This document shows positions 35,021-45,784 of a DNA stretch of 64,000 nt, one piece after another. The DNA lies in contig CP114488.1 of the NCBI GenBank assembly GCA_027186245.1, forward strand, positions 4,414,501-4,478,500, in the 5' to 3' direction. This stretch comes from Coriaria nepalensis (lineage: Eukaryota; Streptophyta; Magnoliopsida; Cucurbitales; Coriariaceae). The translations under genes were made by a program, and so were the position numbers. Each line of letters begins with the position of its first letter. The first letter of the stretch is position 1. Below the pieces are notes generated by a model, which saw nothing but the letters and a program-made list of their open reading frames with translations, searched no databases and was not told the DNA's origin.

Positions 35021-35730
35021 ATGGAAGCTAAGCGTCTTCTCAGTAAAGGCTCTTCCGAATATCGAATTTTCCAATGGAGAAAACTGAGGGTAGGAACCGA
35101 GCTAACGAAGATTGATCTGAAGAGTATCATTCAGACAAGGAGAAAGTTGAATGAGGAGAGAAATATGGTTGCAGCTGAGGAGGTAAGGAAGTTACTAGTA
35201 CTCGGAGTGGCATTCAAATGTGGCCTTGGTGTCCAAAAGAGGGGGAAAATGGAGGTTGTGTGTGGACTTCAAGAACCTAATGCTCCAAGGACAGCTACCC
35301 ACTGCTTAGCATAGACCTGATGGTAGATGCCATAGTAGGGCACGAGTTGTTGAGCTTCATGGATGGTTACTTAGGGTACCACCAGGTAAAACTATGGATT
35401 GAGGATCGGGAGAAGACTTCTTTCATAATCGACAAAGATACTTACTATTACAATGTAATGCCTTTCCGACTGAAAAACATTGGAGCGAAGACAAAGACGA
35501 TGGAGGTGTATGTTGATGACATTCTAGTGAAAAGCGTAATCATGAGGGATCACTCTGAGCATTTGAATGAGGCATTTGGAGTAATGAGAGAATATGGAAT
35601 GAAGTTGAACCCCGAGAAATGTGCATTCGGGGTAGGCTCGGGAAAATTCTTAGGGTATATTATGCACCAAAAGGGGATTGAGACTAATCCAGAGAAGGTA
35701 CACGCCATCATCAGTCTGAAGGCCCTATAG
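35021..35730 (+). pseudogene. Gypsy-D reverse transcriptase, broken
   Basis: The first frame holds AEEVRKLLVLGVAFKCG and a damaged VCxDxxxLN block (VVCGLQEPNAP). After a stop, 35320-35730 is well preserved: LLSFMDGYLGYHQVKL, KTSFIIDKDTYYYNVMPFRL, the catalytic MEVYVDDILVKS (YVDD at 35509-35520), and LNPEKCAFGVGSGKFLGY. Between NIGAKTKT and MEVYVDD about 14 residues usual for the family (the ATYQRLVNKMF region) are missing, an in-frame deletion. Confidence 0.85.
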
Positions 35731-35829
35731 ATGAAGAAGGAGAATCAAGCCCTAATGGGCAGAGTTGCTGCACTAAGCAGTTTCATGAGTCGCTCGGCTA
35801 ATAAGTGCCTCCGGTTCTTTAAATAGCTG

Positions 35830-36700
35830 AAGTGATCAAACACGACGGGATGGGCTGAAGACTGTGATAGGGCCTTCGAGGAGATGAAAAGGTATCTGAC
35901 ATTCATTCCTATATTAAATAAGTCGAAGGTGGTAGTGAGTTCAATATTGGTGAAGGAGGAGGAGGGGAAGCAGATACTAGTGTATTACATGAGTAAAGTA
36001 ATGAGTGAGGCGGAGGTGAGGTATCCTCATGCTGATAAGGCAGCTTTCGCTTAGTGATTGTGGCAAGGAATTTGAGGCCATACTTTAAGGTCCATCCCAT
36101 CGTAGTGATGACTGATCTTCCCCTCAAGCATATCCTTTAAAATCCCAATACATCAGGAAGGTTACTGAAGTAGTCTGTTGAGTTAGGATAACTTAACATA
36201 TCCTATAGGCCTAGAGCCGCGAACAAAGCTCAGACCCTAGCCGACTTTATCTTAGAATCCTCCAATGACGGTCTAGTAAACATAGAGAAAAAGAGGAAAA
36301 TAGGTATTGGCGCTGACAAGGAGCTTCGCCTACCTAATTAGATATTATAGGTAGATGGGGTTGTGAACAAAGAAGGTTGTGAAGTTAGGATGATCTTCAT
36401 CTCTCTAGAAGGAAGGAAGATCGAATATTCACTTAGGTTCAACTTCAAAGCTTCGAATATTAAGGCTGCGTATAAAGCACTCCTTGCAAGTTTGAGGCTA
36501 GAAAGGGAGGTGGGGGCTGAGCAAATCAGCATATCTAGCGATTCCCAAGTAGCGGTGTTGCAAGTTTATGGAGAGTTCCAAGTGAAGTTTGAAAAAATGA
36601 GGGCTTACAAGGAAACAGCTGAGGCAATATTAAAGCAGTCAACAATTACGAAATAAAGCATGTCCCAAGAGATACAAATGCTGATGCTGATGCACTAGCG
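35830..36700 (+). pseudogene. Gypsy-D RNase H and second (archaeal-type) RNase H
   Basis: First RNase H: WAEDCDRAFEEMKRYL (35853), LVYYMSKVMSEAEVRYPHAD (35975-36040), and, after a frameshift, FKVHPIVVMTDLPLKHI. Second domain: VDGVVNKEGCEV (36352), SLRFNFKASNIKAAYKALL, ISSDSQVAVLQVYGEFQV (36532), and RDTNADADALAKL across a frame change (~36668-36710). Two RNase H domains in series are characteristic of Tat-lineage Gypsy elements. Confidence 0.8.
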
Positions 36701-36709
36701 AAACTGGAA

Positions 36710-37900
36710 ATGTTGCCACACGCAGACCTCCTTACCAAAGCCTTGAGGAGATATCTTGATGTGCCTAGTATCTCCACAGAAACTAGCGTGATGACACTGG
36801 AGGATGAAGTATGGATAAGAGCTATAAATACGTATTTGGTAGAGGGTGAGTTACCCTCATCTAAGAAGGAGGCTAGAAGAGTCAAGGCTCAAGCTTCTAG
36901 GTGTGTCATGGTGGGGGACATGCTATTTCGAAAAGGGTATTTGCATCCAATGATGAGGTGTCTTAGAAAATGAAAAGGAGCTATTGTTAAGAGAAATTCA
37001 TGAAGGGGTGTGTGGAAGTCACTCAGCTGGGCAAACAACGGTGCTAAAGCTAATAAGGCAGGGGTACTTCTGGCCTACCATGAGAAGGGATGCAAGGTGT
37101 TATAGCAAATGATGTAGAGAATGTAATGTTCATGATAGTATTCCTAAAAAAGCCCATATAAAGTTAACCTTGGTCAACAGCCCTTAGCCATTTACAAAAT
37201 GGGGAATGAATCTCATTGGATCACTAGTGCAGGGTGTAAAGTAGAGGAAATATGCTATAGTAGCCATTGACTACTTCACAAAGTGGATGGAGGCCGAGTT
37301 CCTGACGACAATCACTGAGGCTGCAACAACTATGTTTGTATAGAAGAATATCGTATGTAGATTTGGGGTACCATATAGCATCATCACATATAATTGTAAG
37401 CAGTTTGACAATTCAAAAGTCAGAAAGTTCTGCATCGATTTGAAGATTGTGCATTTCACTTGCTTCCCCTATCATCCTAAAGAAAATGGCCAGGTTGAAG
37501 TAGCTAACAAGCTTATTAAAAACTTGCTGAAAAAAGAGGTTAGAGGAGGAGGGAAAAAGCTAGTCCGATGAGCTTCCGTCGGTACTATGGGCTATTTGCA
37601 CCACTCCTTAGAGTGCAATGGGGGAGACCCCTTTTCGCCTTACCCTCGGGATCGCAGCAATGGTGTCATTAGAGATAAACCTGACTTCATAAAGAAGGTT
37701 TTCCTTAGTCAAAAAAGATAACAATGTAGTTCTAGCAGAGGCCCTTGACTTGCTTCAAGAGACAAGGGAGGAAGCTTAGATCAGAAAGGCAACACTAAAA
37801 AGAAGGATCAAGCGTTATTACAACAAGGGAGTAAAGCCTCGACCAATCCGTGTAGGTGACCTGGTGTTCAGAAAAGATTGTTAACCCCATGCATCAAGGT
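36710..37900 (+). pseudogene. Gypsy-D integrase, broken
   Basis: The zinc-binding N-terminus is visible as LLLREIHEGVCGSHSAG (36990) followed by QGYFWPTMRRDA and CRECN. The core shows VAIDYFTKWMEAE (37264), and then IITYNCKQFDN (37382), where the second catalytic Asp of ITDNGxQF is Tyr. The end shows YHPKENGQVEVANKLI (37475), with the catalytic Glu retained. Stops occur at several points, and the usual tail after it is in pieces. Confidence 0.8.
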
Positions 37901-38089
37901 CTTTTAAAGAGCTCCCGCATCCGTGGAACTTAGAAAACCTCAAGGCCTACCCTAAAGGAAGTATTGCAGAGGGTGATGAGTAGTACAATGCTTGTATTAC
38001 TGATCATGTCGTTTAAGCGAAAGGCGCTCAAATTCCTCACTAAATGAATGAGAATATGTTTTTTAGCATCTACAACTAAAAAACACCAC

Positions 38090-38434
38090 AACTTGAAGCA
38101 TTTATTTAGCGCTCAAGGTAAAGAACATATGAGCACCCGATAGGGGCTCAGTATCAATAACTTAAAGTGCTTATTTAGCACTCAAGGTAAAAAGACCTGA
38201 GCACCCGATGAGGGCTCAACATCAATAACTTGGAGTGCTTATTTGGCACCCAATGTAATGAAGATCTAAGCACCTAACTGGGTCTCAACATCCACAACTA
38301 GGATTGCTTATTTGGCGCTCAAGGTAAACAAGATATAAGCACCCGATAGGTGCTCAACATCTATAACTTGGAGTGCTAATTTCGCGCCCAAGGTAAAGAT
38401 GATCTAAGCACCCGATAGAAGCTCACTATCCAAC
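38090..38434. repeat. Five tandem copies of a 68-bp unit in Gypsy-D 3' region
   Basis: Units start near 38090, 38159, 38227, 38296 and 38364. Each reads about AACTTGGAGTGCTTATTT, then GGCGCTCAAGGTAAA, then GAGCACCCGATAGGGGCTCA and ACATC. Copies differ at roughly a fifth of positions. The unit contains an imperfect inverted pair (GAGCACCC / GGGCTC). It lies between pol and the end of the antisense gene. Confidence 0.85.
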
Positions 38435-38619
38435 AACTGAACTAATAGCCCAATACTTGTGCTCACTTTATATGAAAGGCTTGATCCTTACATTTTCAGT
38501 TTTTAGAGAAGAGAGAGACGGAGACCAAATATTGGGAAAAACACTAAGAAATCAAGTGTAGAAGGGAACAAATATAGGTTGAAGAAAAGCTTTCATTCAT
38601 TGAGTGATGCAAATATAGA

Positions 38620-41260
38620 AATTGAATACCAAAAAAAAAAGTACAATTGTTTATAGACTAGTTGAAGAAGGGTGGTCGGCTTCAGTTATAGCCATAGGAA
38701 GACTAAGGTCTTCATCCCTGGGCACTTCCCCCTCAATAGTAGTGAAGGCTAACTCCACCTCGACACCTTTAGCACTAGCCTCGTTCTCAGAGTCCTCATC
38801 AGTGGGGAGTTCTATCTCGTCCACATTGACGGAAGGGAACTTTAGCTCAACGACAGCGAGGCATGACAAGAAGCCTTTATCGCTGATCTCAAACTTCAGC
38901 ATGGAGAAATCATTGGACTCCAGGTACTCAGCAACAATGGAATTCTTAATGTGGGGGACTTCAATTTGGAGTTCCTCAAGTTCAGCTCGGGTACTCTCTA
39001 GCTGCACTTGCAGCTCATGAAGCTTGGTCGCATCAGTCTTCCTAATATCAATCTCCTCGTGATATCTTTTGAGGAGTTAATTCTTCTCTAAGGTCAGATC
39101 ATTCACTTGCTGGACTGAGGAAAGAGTGCTCTACTTCAGTATCTCATTTTTTAATCATAGGCGTTCAACCTCCTCCTGTTGGATGGTCCGAACTGAAGCA
39201 TCCATGATCGTTAAGGCAATTTGCCACTAATGAGAAGTAGAAACAAGTTAGGAAATCAGACATAGAAGAAGGAGGTAACATGGAAATAAGGTAAAAGACT
39301 TACGGTAGAAAGACATGCACTCAAAACCTTTTGGATGTCCTGAAGAGAGAGAGCTACCAGCTTGAGGTTTTCTGGAATCAGTTGTAGGTCGGTTGTTTCC
39401 CTCAGATATTCTCAAAGAGAACTCTCACTAATCCGAGCCTCCAGTAGGGGACCTAACCCGGCCTATTGGGTCAGGAAAGCAAGCATAGTTGTACACTAAG
39501 ATAGGGGTGAGGAAGAGGCTAGGGTGACCTTTGGATTATGAGGCACTGAAGCACCAGGAGTGACATGTACTTGAGTAGTGGGCGAGGAGAGTGAGGGACT
39601 AGATATGTCTATCCCCAGTGGTTATTCCTCGGTTCTGATCCGTTTGCTATGATTAGGCTCAGTCAGAGGAGTCTTCTGCCTCCTTTTAGCTTTCTTGGAA
39701 GTAGCTTTGGCTTTTCTCCTCTTCTTCCGCTCAAGGTATTTCCGATCAGTTAGAGTGGCGGCCTCCGATTTGGAAATGTTTTCTGCAAAAAGATTCTGAG
39801 TGTTAGAAAGGACATTGAATAAAAATACTCTAAATGTAAAGATTAGGAAAAGGTTACCATGAGAGAGAGCCCTCAATTTAGCTTGGGAATGGTATCTAAG
39901 GGATCGACTTCTATTGGAAGATCGACACAGACTAAGCTGTAGTTAGTCAAGCATTTTAGTGTCAAAACTACCTTAAAGTTCCTCTCTTCCCTAGGCTTAT
40001 TCATGATGGTTTCTCAAACCATCTCATCCATCTTAGAGAGAAGTATCTCTATCTTTGGTGTGCATTTTTCTTGGAACTCAGTGCAGATGGAATAATGATA
40101 AGTAGGGCACTGCTATTTCTCTATCAAGATGAACCATTTATCCTTCCATAATTTGTTGGCTTGAGAGAGTCCGGATATAAGTAGTGTAATACCACCCCTG
40201 GTTGCTCCGGCTTAGACTGATAAGAGTGGAAGAAGCTGTTGCGAGGAGCATGCCCAATCTCCTCAAAGTGTAATACGAATAAGCCCAACACAGTTCTCCA
40301 TGCATTAAGAGCCAGCTGACCTAGAGGTAGCCCTGATGTGTATAAGAAGGAGTGGATGATTGGATGAAGGGGAACCTTAAAGCCCTAAGGGAACATGTCC
40401 ACATAGACAACCATCTCTTCAAACCCATATGCACCTATTAAGAATATCCGTTTACACTCCTCAGGTACATGGATGTTGTTACAAGATAGAATGTTGTACA
40501 CTGTCAAGATGTGGAAGTGGTCATACTCATTGAAGTTAGAAGCGACGTTCTTGTAATGATCAGGCTGAGGCCGAGCACCCCCCTTGCTTTCTTCTTAGGT
40601 TCAGGCGGTAACTTCCTTGGCCTATCCATCTCAGAGGTACCTAACCATGAATAGGGTAACGGATTAGCCTCAGGTCGGGGTGTTCATAGTTGCTGAAGTC
40701 CTATCTTAAATTATGAGGGAATGATCCTAAGGTCAGCTAATAAGGTGAGAATTCATCTAAGTGTTGAGAAGCTCTAAGGAGAAGGATGACTGATTATCCT
40801 GTTGTTAGTCAAGACTGTGAAAATTGCCTAAGTGTTGTGAAATACCGAAGAGTAGGGTGATTGAGTATGGTACTAGGGTCAGGTAAAAGTGTAAAATTCC
40901 CATAAGTGTTGGAAATGTAAGGAAAAAGATCAAAACTATATACGTCAGAAAAAAAAAAACAAAAAAAAAACAAAAGGCAAACACCTACATGGTCAGTTCT
41001 TAGGCCTATTTCCAATCAAAATGCATTATTTCAAAGAACAATTCATGGGGGAAAAGATTCATAGGAAGAACATTCATAGAAAAGGAAGAACAGGGGAAGA
41101 AAATGGCAATACTCATAGAAAAGGAAGAAAATGCATAAGGAGGAGAAAGCTTACTCGCTCTGTCAGACATAGTGGGTGCAGCAGTTAATGCAGACAGTGG
41201 TTCACGGTGGTTGAAGCCACGGTGAGAGGCAATGGATTTTGCGGAAAGCAAAGAGACTAG
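38620..41260 (-). pseudogene. Antisense intron-bearing gene inside Gypsy-D (Transposase_28-like)
   Basis: Coding traces run opposite to gag-pol. Around 40126-40505 one minus frame reads DHFHILTVYNILSCN, ECKRIFLIGAYGFEE, a single stop, then VPLHPIIHSFLYTSGLPLGQ and LALNAWRTVLGLFVLHFEE. This is the pattern of the 'putative gypsy type transposon' domain (Transposase_28, PF04195). Downstream, a Lys/Arg-rich block (39622-39780) and a long coiled-coil-like acidic frame (38651-39007) follow. Intron-like gaps with GT..AG ends are seen at 39783-39857 and 39227-39303, and a donor-like GAGTAAGCTT near 41155. Antisense genes of this kind are known from Retand-type elements. This copy is disrupted. Confidence 0.65.
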
Positions 41261-41540
41261 GAGAGAACACTAGAATTCGAGAGAGTAAGATCGTTTATTA
41301 ACAAAAAGAAGGATAGGAAAGAGATGTGATAGTTGTGTGTGGCAACTGACATGTTACACATGTCATACCCTAAAGGTCATCACAAATAACAACAAGCATG
41401 AATCAAGGTGCATTTAAGATGCCAGCATGCGTCCTTTCACATCCCTCAATACGGATAGGGGTCAGTAAGGAGCGTAGGAGCTTGTTAGCTGAAATAGAGG
41501 TTTGAATGCCACGTTAACCCATACAGAATGTGCTTGCATG

Positions 41541-41554
41541 TCAAGGGGCTAATT
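41541..41554 (+). promoter_or_regulatory. Polypurine tract of Gypsy-D
   Basis: The short purine-rich run CAAGGGG (within GTCAAGGGGCTAAT) lies directly before the 3' LTR, where plus-strand DNA synthesis would start. Confidence 0.6.
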
Positions 41555-42296
41555 TTTATGCTCGATTCTAGGACAGTCTCAGCTAAGCAGCCTCGAAAAC
41601 AAAGGTTGGGCATCATCGGTAAAGATTATGAAGATAGAGTGTCGATGGGAGATGATAATTGAGGCTAGGGTACAGTAGGGCTGAGGTGGCATCAGTGTAC
41701 CTAACAATGGCTGGACGAGATGAGAAGTCTCAAGAAGACGCTGAGGTTGAGCTAGATATTTCCTCGCTCAACTCAGTTGTTGGCAGAGGGGCACTGAACG
41801 AGTGGATAGGTGGAAAGTAACTGACACTCGAGTGGAGACCATATCCCTAGCATGTCAGATGGAGGTGGTGCTGCTGCGCGTTGAGATGCCCTTAAAGATG
41901 TTAGACTAGGGCGGCGCCATACTACCAGGGGGATAAGTGCATGGAGAGTAGATCCCTAATGTGTCATATAGCGGGGCACTGACACCCATCATAGAGCAGG
42001 GGATGGTCAGAGCATTGAGCAATGAGAGTGTGACACATGTAAAGCTGTTTGGTGCCTCCCAGCTTAAACTATGTATAAAAATGAAATGACTTAGCATGAA
42101 GAGATAATGCAAATTTCTTAAGAGATAGCAAATACTCCCAATACTCTCCACTTATTTCTCTAGAGATCTGACTAGAGCATCGGAGCGGGGTTGGCCGACC
42201 ACCCCAGCCGCAGTTTGCCATTAAGTGAAAATAACGATCCTGTGACATACTGTGGGCTGTAGAACCCTTCATCATGGATGGAAATCTATGTCAACA
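41555..42296 (+). repeat. Gypsy-D 3' LTR
   Basis: 742 bp, aligned with 31873-32613 over its whole length; the start has decayed to TTTTATGC and the end is GTCAACA. It is followed by the ATACT target duplication. Confidence 0.9.
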
Positions 42297-42301
42297 ATAC
42301 T

Positions 42302-45214
42302 TATATGACTAATCCCAATTAAAGATACTCCTTTTAATCCATATACTCTCAAAATATCTGAGTAATTTCAATAGGTTATTCTAACACTGTACATTAACAA
42401 TTGATTCTCCCGACCATCGCATGATTAGGAAAAACAAAAAGAGGTAGCATCAAGATTGAAAGAAAATATAAATGCAATATGAACTGAGATACAAGCAACA
42501 CATGTCAATGGAAAACTAGAAATAGTAACTGAGATGCAAAGATATCAGTAACGTGTTCTTGAATACAAGCAACCAAATTGTGGCATTCCCTACACTTTTT
42601 GGGCAGCCATCACAAGTTTCACCATTACCGGAATTATGGTTGGCTTTGGTGCCATTCTTTTTCTTTAGTTTGAAAATTGTAGGAGGTGGATCTGTGGTAT
42701 CCACCTTAAACTTGGAGGGTGGATTGGTTGATGGTGGTAGTGAGAGGAGCCAAAATGTGCAAAGTAGAAACCTAAAAGAGGCAAATGAGAAGAAAATTAA
42801 ATGAAATTGCATGAATCCATGAAATTGACAAAATCAAAATTGAAATCAACAAAAGCGAATCAAAATCGACAATTTATAATTACAGACAAAAGTATTTAAT
42901 TAGTGACCCATGTACTTCAACTATTTGATCTTTATATTGTCTTTGTCTCCTTCAAAGACTTAAAAAAGTAAGAAAAAAAAAACATAAGACAAAAACCCCA
43001 AGGTTAGAAATGAGAGAGACATAGTATCATCTTACCTCAAGGTTGCGGAAAGAGTTTAGTGTTGCCTCATCTAAGAGTTTCTTCTTTACGAGGAATGAAT
43101 AGGATTGAAAGTGAGAAGGAATGATTATGGCTCCCTTGCTCTATGGTTGAAGAACAAAGAGACTATCGTGAGTGAGCGGGAAAGAGAGGAAAAATTAACA
43201 GCTCATTGGGTTTCGATTCATAGTTGGAATGCGAATGAGTAGAATGGTTGGAATGAGAATGACTGGAATAAGAAATTGAATGATGCATTCATGGGATTAT
43301 GTTTGGTTAACTTGGGATAAACTTTATTAATTACACGAAGAAAATAATTTCAGTATTCGGTTTGCAATGAATAAGCATAAAGAATCAATTATTATGATTA
43401 CCCCTCAATTTTACATTATTTTACAAATTTACCCTTCAACTTATTATGATAATATTTCCCTTCCGAAAAAAAAAAAAAGAGATCCCAAAAAAATAGCAAC
43501 TCCAGTTACCGCATTCGTGAGTATGAAGTATTTCCTAGAAAACTCATTATTAAGCTGTCTTCTATGACTACCTTTCTCTCTTTCACCTACCCTCACATCC
43601 CTTCATACAAAATTTAGAACGAGTTAGAACAAAAAGATAGCAACAGTTCTAGCTTGTAATTACAAAACATTTTTCATTTTGAATCCTAGATAACTCAAAA
43701 GAGTGAAGAAACTAAAAATGGTATATCTACTTAGAAGATTTTGCATTGTTATCTTTAACGCCATTGCATCTATTATCTTCATATTTTCCAACGAATTGTA
43801 GAATAATCACATTTTCTACCCATGCTAGTGTACTCATAACTGCTGGTATTAGGGATGAGCAAATTTTTTATTTTTGGTAAAATTAAAGTTATGATACTCT
43901 ACGGGTCGAAAGTTTTATCGATCCGTCGAGTTAACTAGAAGTTATGATACTCGGCAGGTCGAAAAAGCATTCGATTGATTCGTAGAGTAAACTAACAATT
44001 ATGTTAGTATACTTATAACTAGCAGTTATGTAATCACTATCCTTATTACCCCAAAAACATCAAACTTTTACCATCAAACATTCCTAAAAACTATGTTGGC
44101 ACAAAGTTATATGAACGTGGAAATCATTGCAATAATTCATAATCTGTCTCATTAATTACTTCAAAAAATAAATGTATACATTTATCAATCATCACACACC
44201 ATATACATGTATATATACATATACAATCTAACACTTTCTATTACATAATACAAAACTTATAATGAAATAGTACTTACTAAATTATAGTTTACGATGTCTC
44301 AAGTTGTCTAATTAAGAAGCCATCTTGGAAATGTGAAATTGCGAGACGTAAGTTTTGGATACAGTTTCAAAAATAGAGGTTCGTTCAGAAATGTCCAGTT
44401 GCTGTTAGTCCATTTGCAATGCCCTCCACCAAAATATAATTCCATATTATGATCAATACTAGAAAGAAATAAACAGGATTACCTTAAAAAAAATTACTGA
44501 ACTTAACATACCAACTATTTGTCTTGAGTTTCTCCAAGTTGAAAAGAAAGAATGAATAGTTTCTTGTTAATACCAATAAAAATTGCAATCCATCATAGAT
44601 ATTAGAAACATATAGAAGAGGATTATTACCTTATTCGAACGGTTTCAAAACTCCACACTGCTTTAATGGCGACAGATATGTGAGTAATTTATCATGATAG
44701 TTGATAACTCCAAACTAAGTCACGATAGTCGCAAAAGGGGAAAAAAAAGAAGGAGAATAAAATCTGAGATAATAACTTATTCACTCTAAATTTTTGTGCA
44801 TCTAACATTTAATTATGCATGTTAATTTTTTTTTTTTTTTATAATCGAGATTATTTTATAAAAAGAAAAAAATATTCAGGAATTTTACAGCCGATTATTT
44901 TTCTATATTTATTATATTAAAATTTTAATTTAGCCCACTGTGATATAATATATTGACTCCGCATTACACGAACTAAAATCTAGTTATTGTTAACATAAGA
45001 CAAGTTCAGCGGACTTGTGATGTGGTCTAGACGGACTCGACTTGGCATGCAAATCTCACACGAGCATTTTAAGTTTATGGGACTAGAACGGATCGTGTTT
45101 TACCATTAATTACTCTGCAATAATAAACAAACTTCGCTTAATTAAACTTGCCAGTAGGCGTTATGGACACGACTTTACAAAAAAAACAATTCTTAATAAT
45201 TACAATTCATTTTG

Positions 45215-45245
<31 letters not shown>

Positions 45246-45342
45246 CACACCAAAAAAAACTCTGCAAGCTAACAATGAAGATGTCATCCCCATAAGCATC
45301 TTAAAAAAAAGTGTCAGAACTGAAATAAATATTGAGTGAGTC
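42302..45342. other. Intergenic region with no firm gene
   Basis: The 42516-42812 segment has open frames on both strands. The minus one (98 codons) contains NGETCDGCPKSVGNATIW with a single CxxC, and a possible donor site (CTTGAG before GTAAGA) lies upstream on that strand near 43035. No family was recognised. The stretch 43200-43290 repeats GGAATGAGAATGA-like words. The rest is AT-rich, with a poly-T run at 44828-44840 and an (AC)n tract at 45231-45251. Confidence 0.4.
43890..44003. repeat. Second, short copy of the palindrome family
   Basis: GATACTCTACGGGTCGAAAG with GATCCGTCGAGTTAACTAGAAGTTAT, then GATACTCGGCAGGTCGAAAA with TCGTAGAGTAAACTA, repeats the words of the 1583-1993 array (CTCTACGGGTCGA and GAGT(T)AACTAGAAGTTAT) in the same alternating orientation. 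Two hairpin units are present. Confidence 0.7.
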
Positions 45343-45507
45343 TCACGCAGAGCCTTGAATCAAAAAGGGGTTCGAATAATTAGCGAAGGGAATGTTGCGG
45401 AGAATGTGGAAGCGAATTCGCCGTGGGAGTGGGGCGTGCTCGAGCACTCTCGCGAGCAAAGCCGTGTACTCCTCCATGAGCTCCGCCAGTATTGCCACCA
45501 ATATCAT
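45343..45507 (-). CDS. Conserved-looking plant microprotein of unknown function, 54 aa
   Basis: The minus strand reads an ATG (45505-45507) followed by MILVAILAELMEEYTALLAR, then VLEHAPLPRRIRFHILRNIP and FANYSNPFLIQGSA, ending in TGA. The N-terminal half is a hydrophobic and acidic amphipathic helix; the middle is a basic PLPRRIRF block. I recall plant small proteins that begin MILVAI(V/L)AELMEEYT and continue with APFPRR(I/V)RF, so this is probably a genuine family member; their function is unknown to me. Codon GC content here is clearly higher than in the flanks, which supports coding. A TATA-like TCTATAAATT lies about 10-20 bp before the ATG, more likely in the leader. No operon-like neighbours. 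Confidence 0.6.
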   Translation of the reverse strand: MILVAILAELMEEYTALLARVLEHAPLPRRIRFHILRNIPFANYSNPFLIQGSA

Positions 45508-45663
45508 CTTCCCGATAATTTATAGACCCGAGTTTTCGTAAACAATCTTATCTATAGCTAGTATAAACTATAGTCAGTGTCTAGAAAATACAAATAGATA
45601 TATAGATATATATATAAGACAGAGAGAGAGATGGAGATAATGATGTTGATTGGTCTAAATAAA

Positions 45664-45784
45664 AACGGGCGGGTACAGAAGTTTCTAGCTAGGATAGAAA
45701 TCAGTGTGCTGCTTTACGTTTCGAACAATCACAACGGGCGGGTACAGAAGTTTCTGGCTACGATAGAAATCAGTGTGCTGCTTT
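45664..45784. repeat. Tandem duplication of a 52-bp unit
   Basis: AACGGGCGGGTACAGAAGTT...GTGCTGCTTT occurs at 45664-45715 and again at 45733-45784 with about two mismatches, separated by 17 bp. It lies about 160 bp upstream of the minus-strand microprotein gene. Confidence 0.85.

Larger units (their letters stand above)
31873..42296 (+). mobile_element. Gypsy-D, complete but decayed Ty3/Gypsy element (Tat/Retand type)
   Basis: Two LTRs of about 741 bp flank ~8.9 kb of internal sequence, and the 5 bp ATACT occurs on both sides (31868-31872, 42297-42301), a perfect target duplication. Order: primer site, gag, protease, RT, RNase H, a second RNase H (aRH), integrase, then a long 3' region with tandem repeats and an antisense gene, polypurine tract and LTR. 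RT before integrase is the Gypsy order; the second RNase H is the hallmark of the Tat lineage. The coding frames have many stops. Confidence 0.93.

Noticed and set aside
38090..38434. Possible CRISPR-like regular repeat array
   Set aside because: The units are 68 bp, directly adjacent with no unique spacers, and sit inside a plant Gypsy element.
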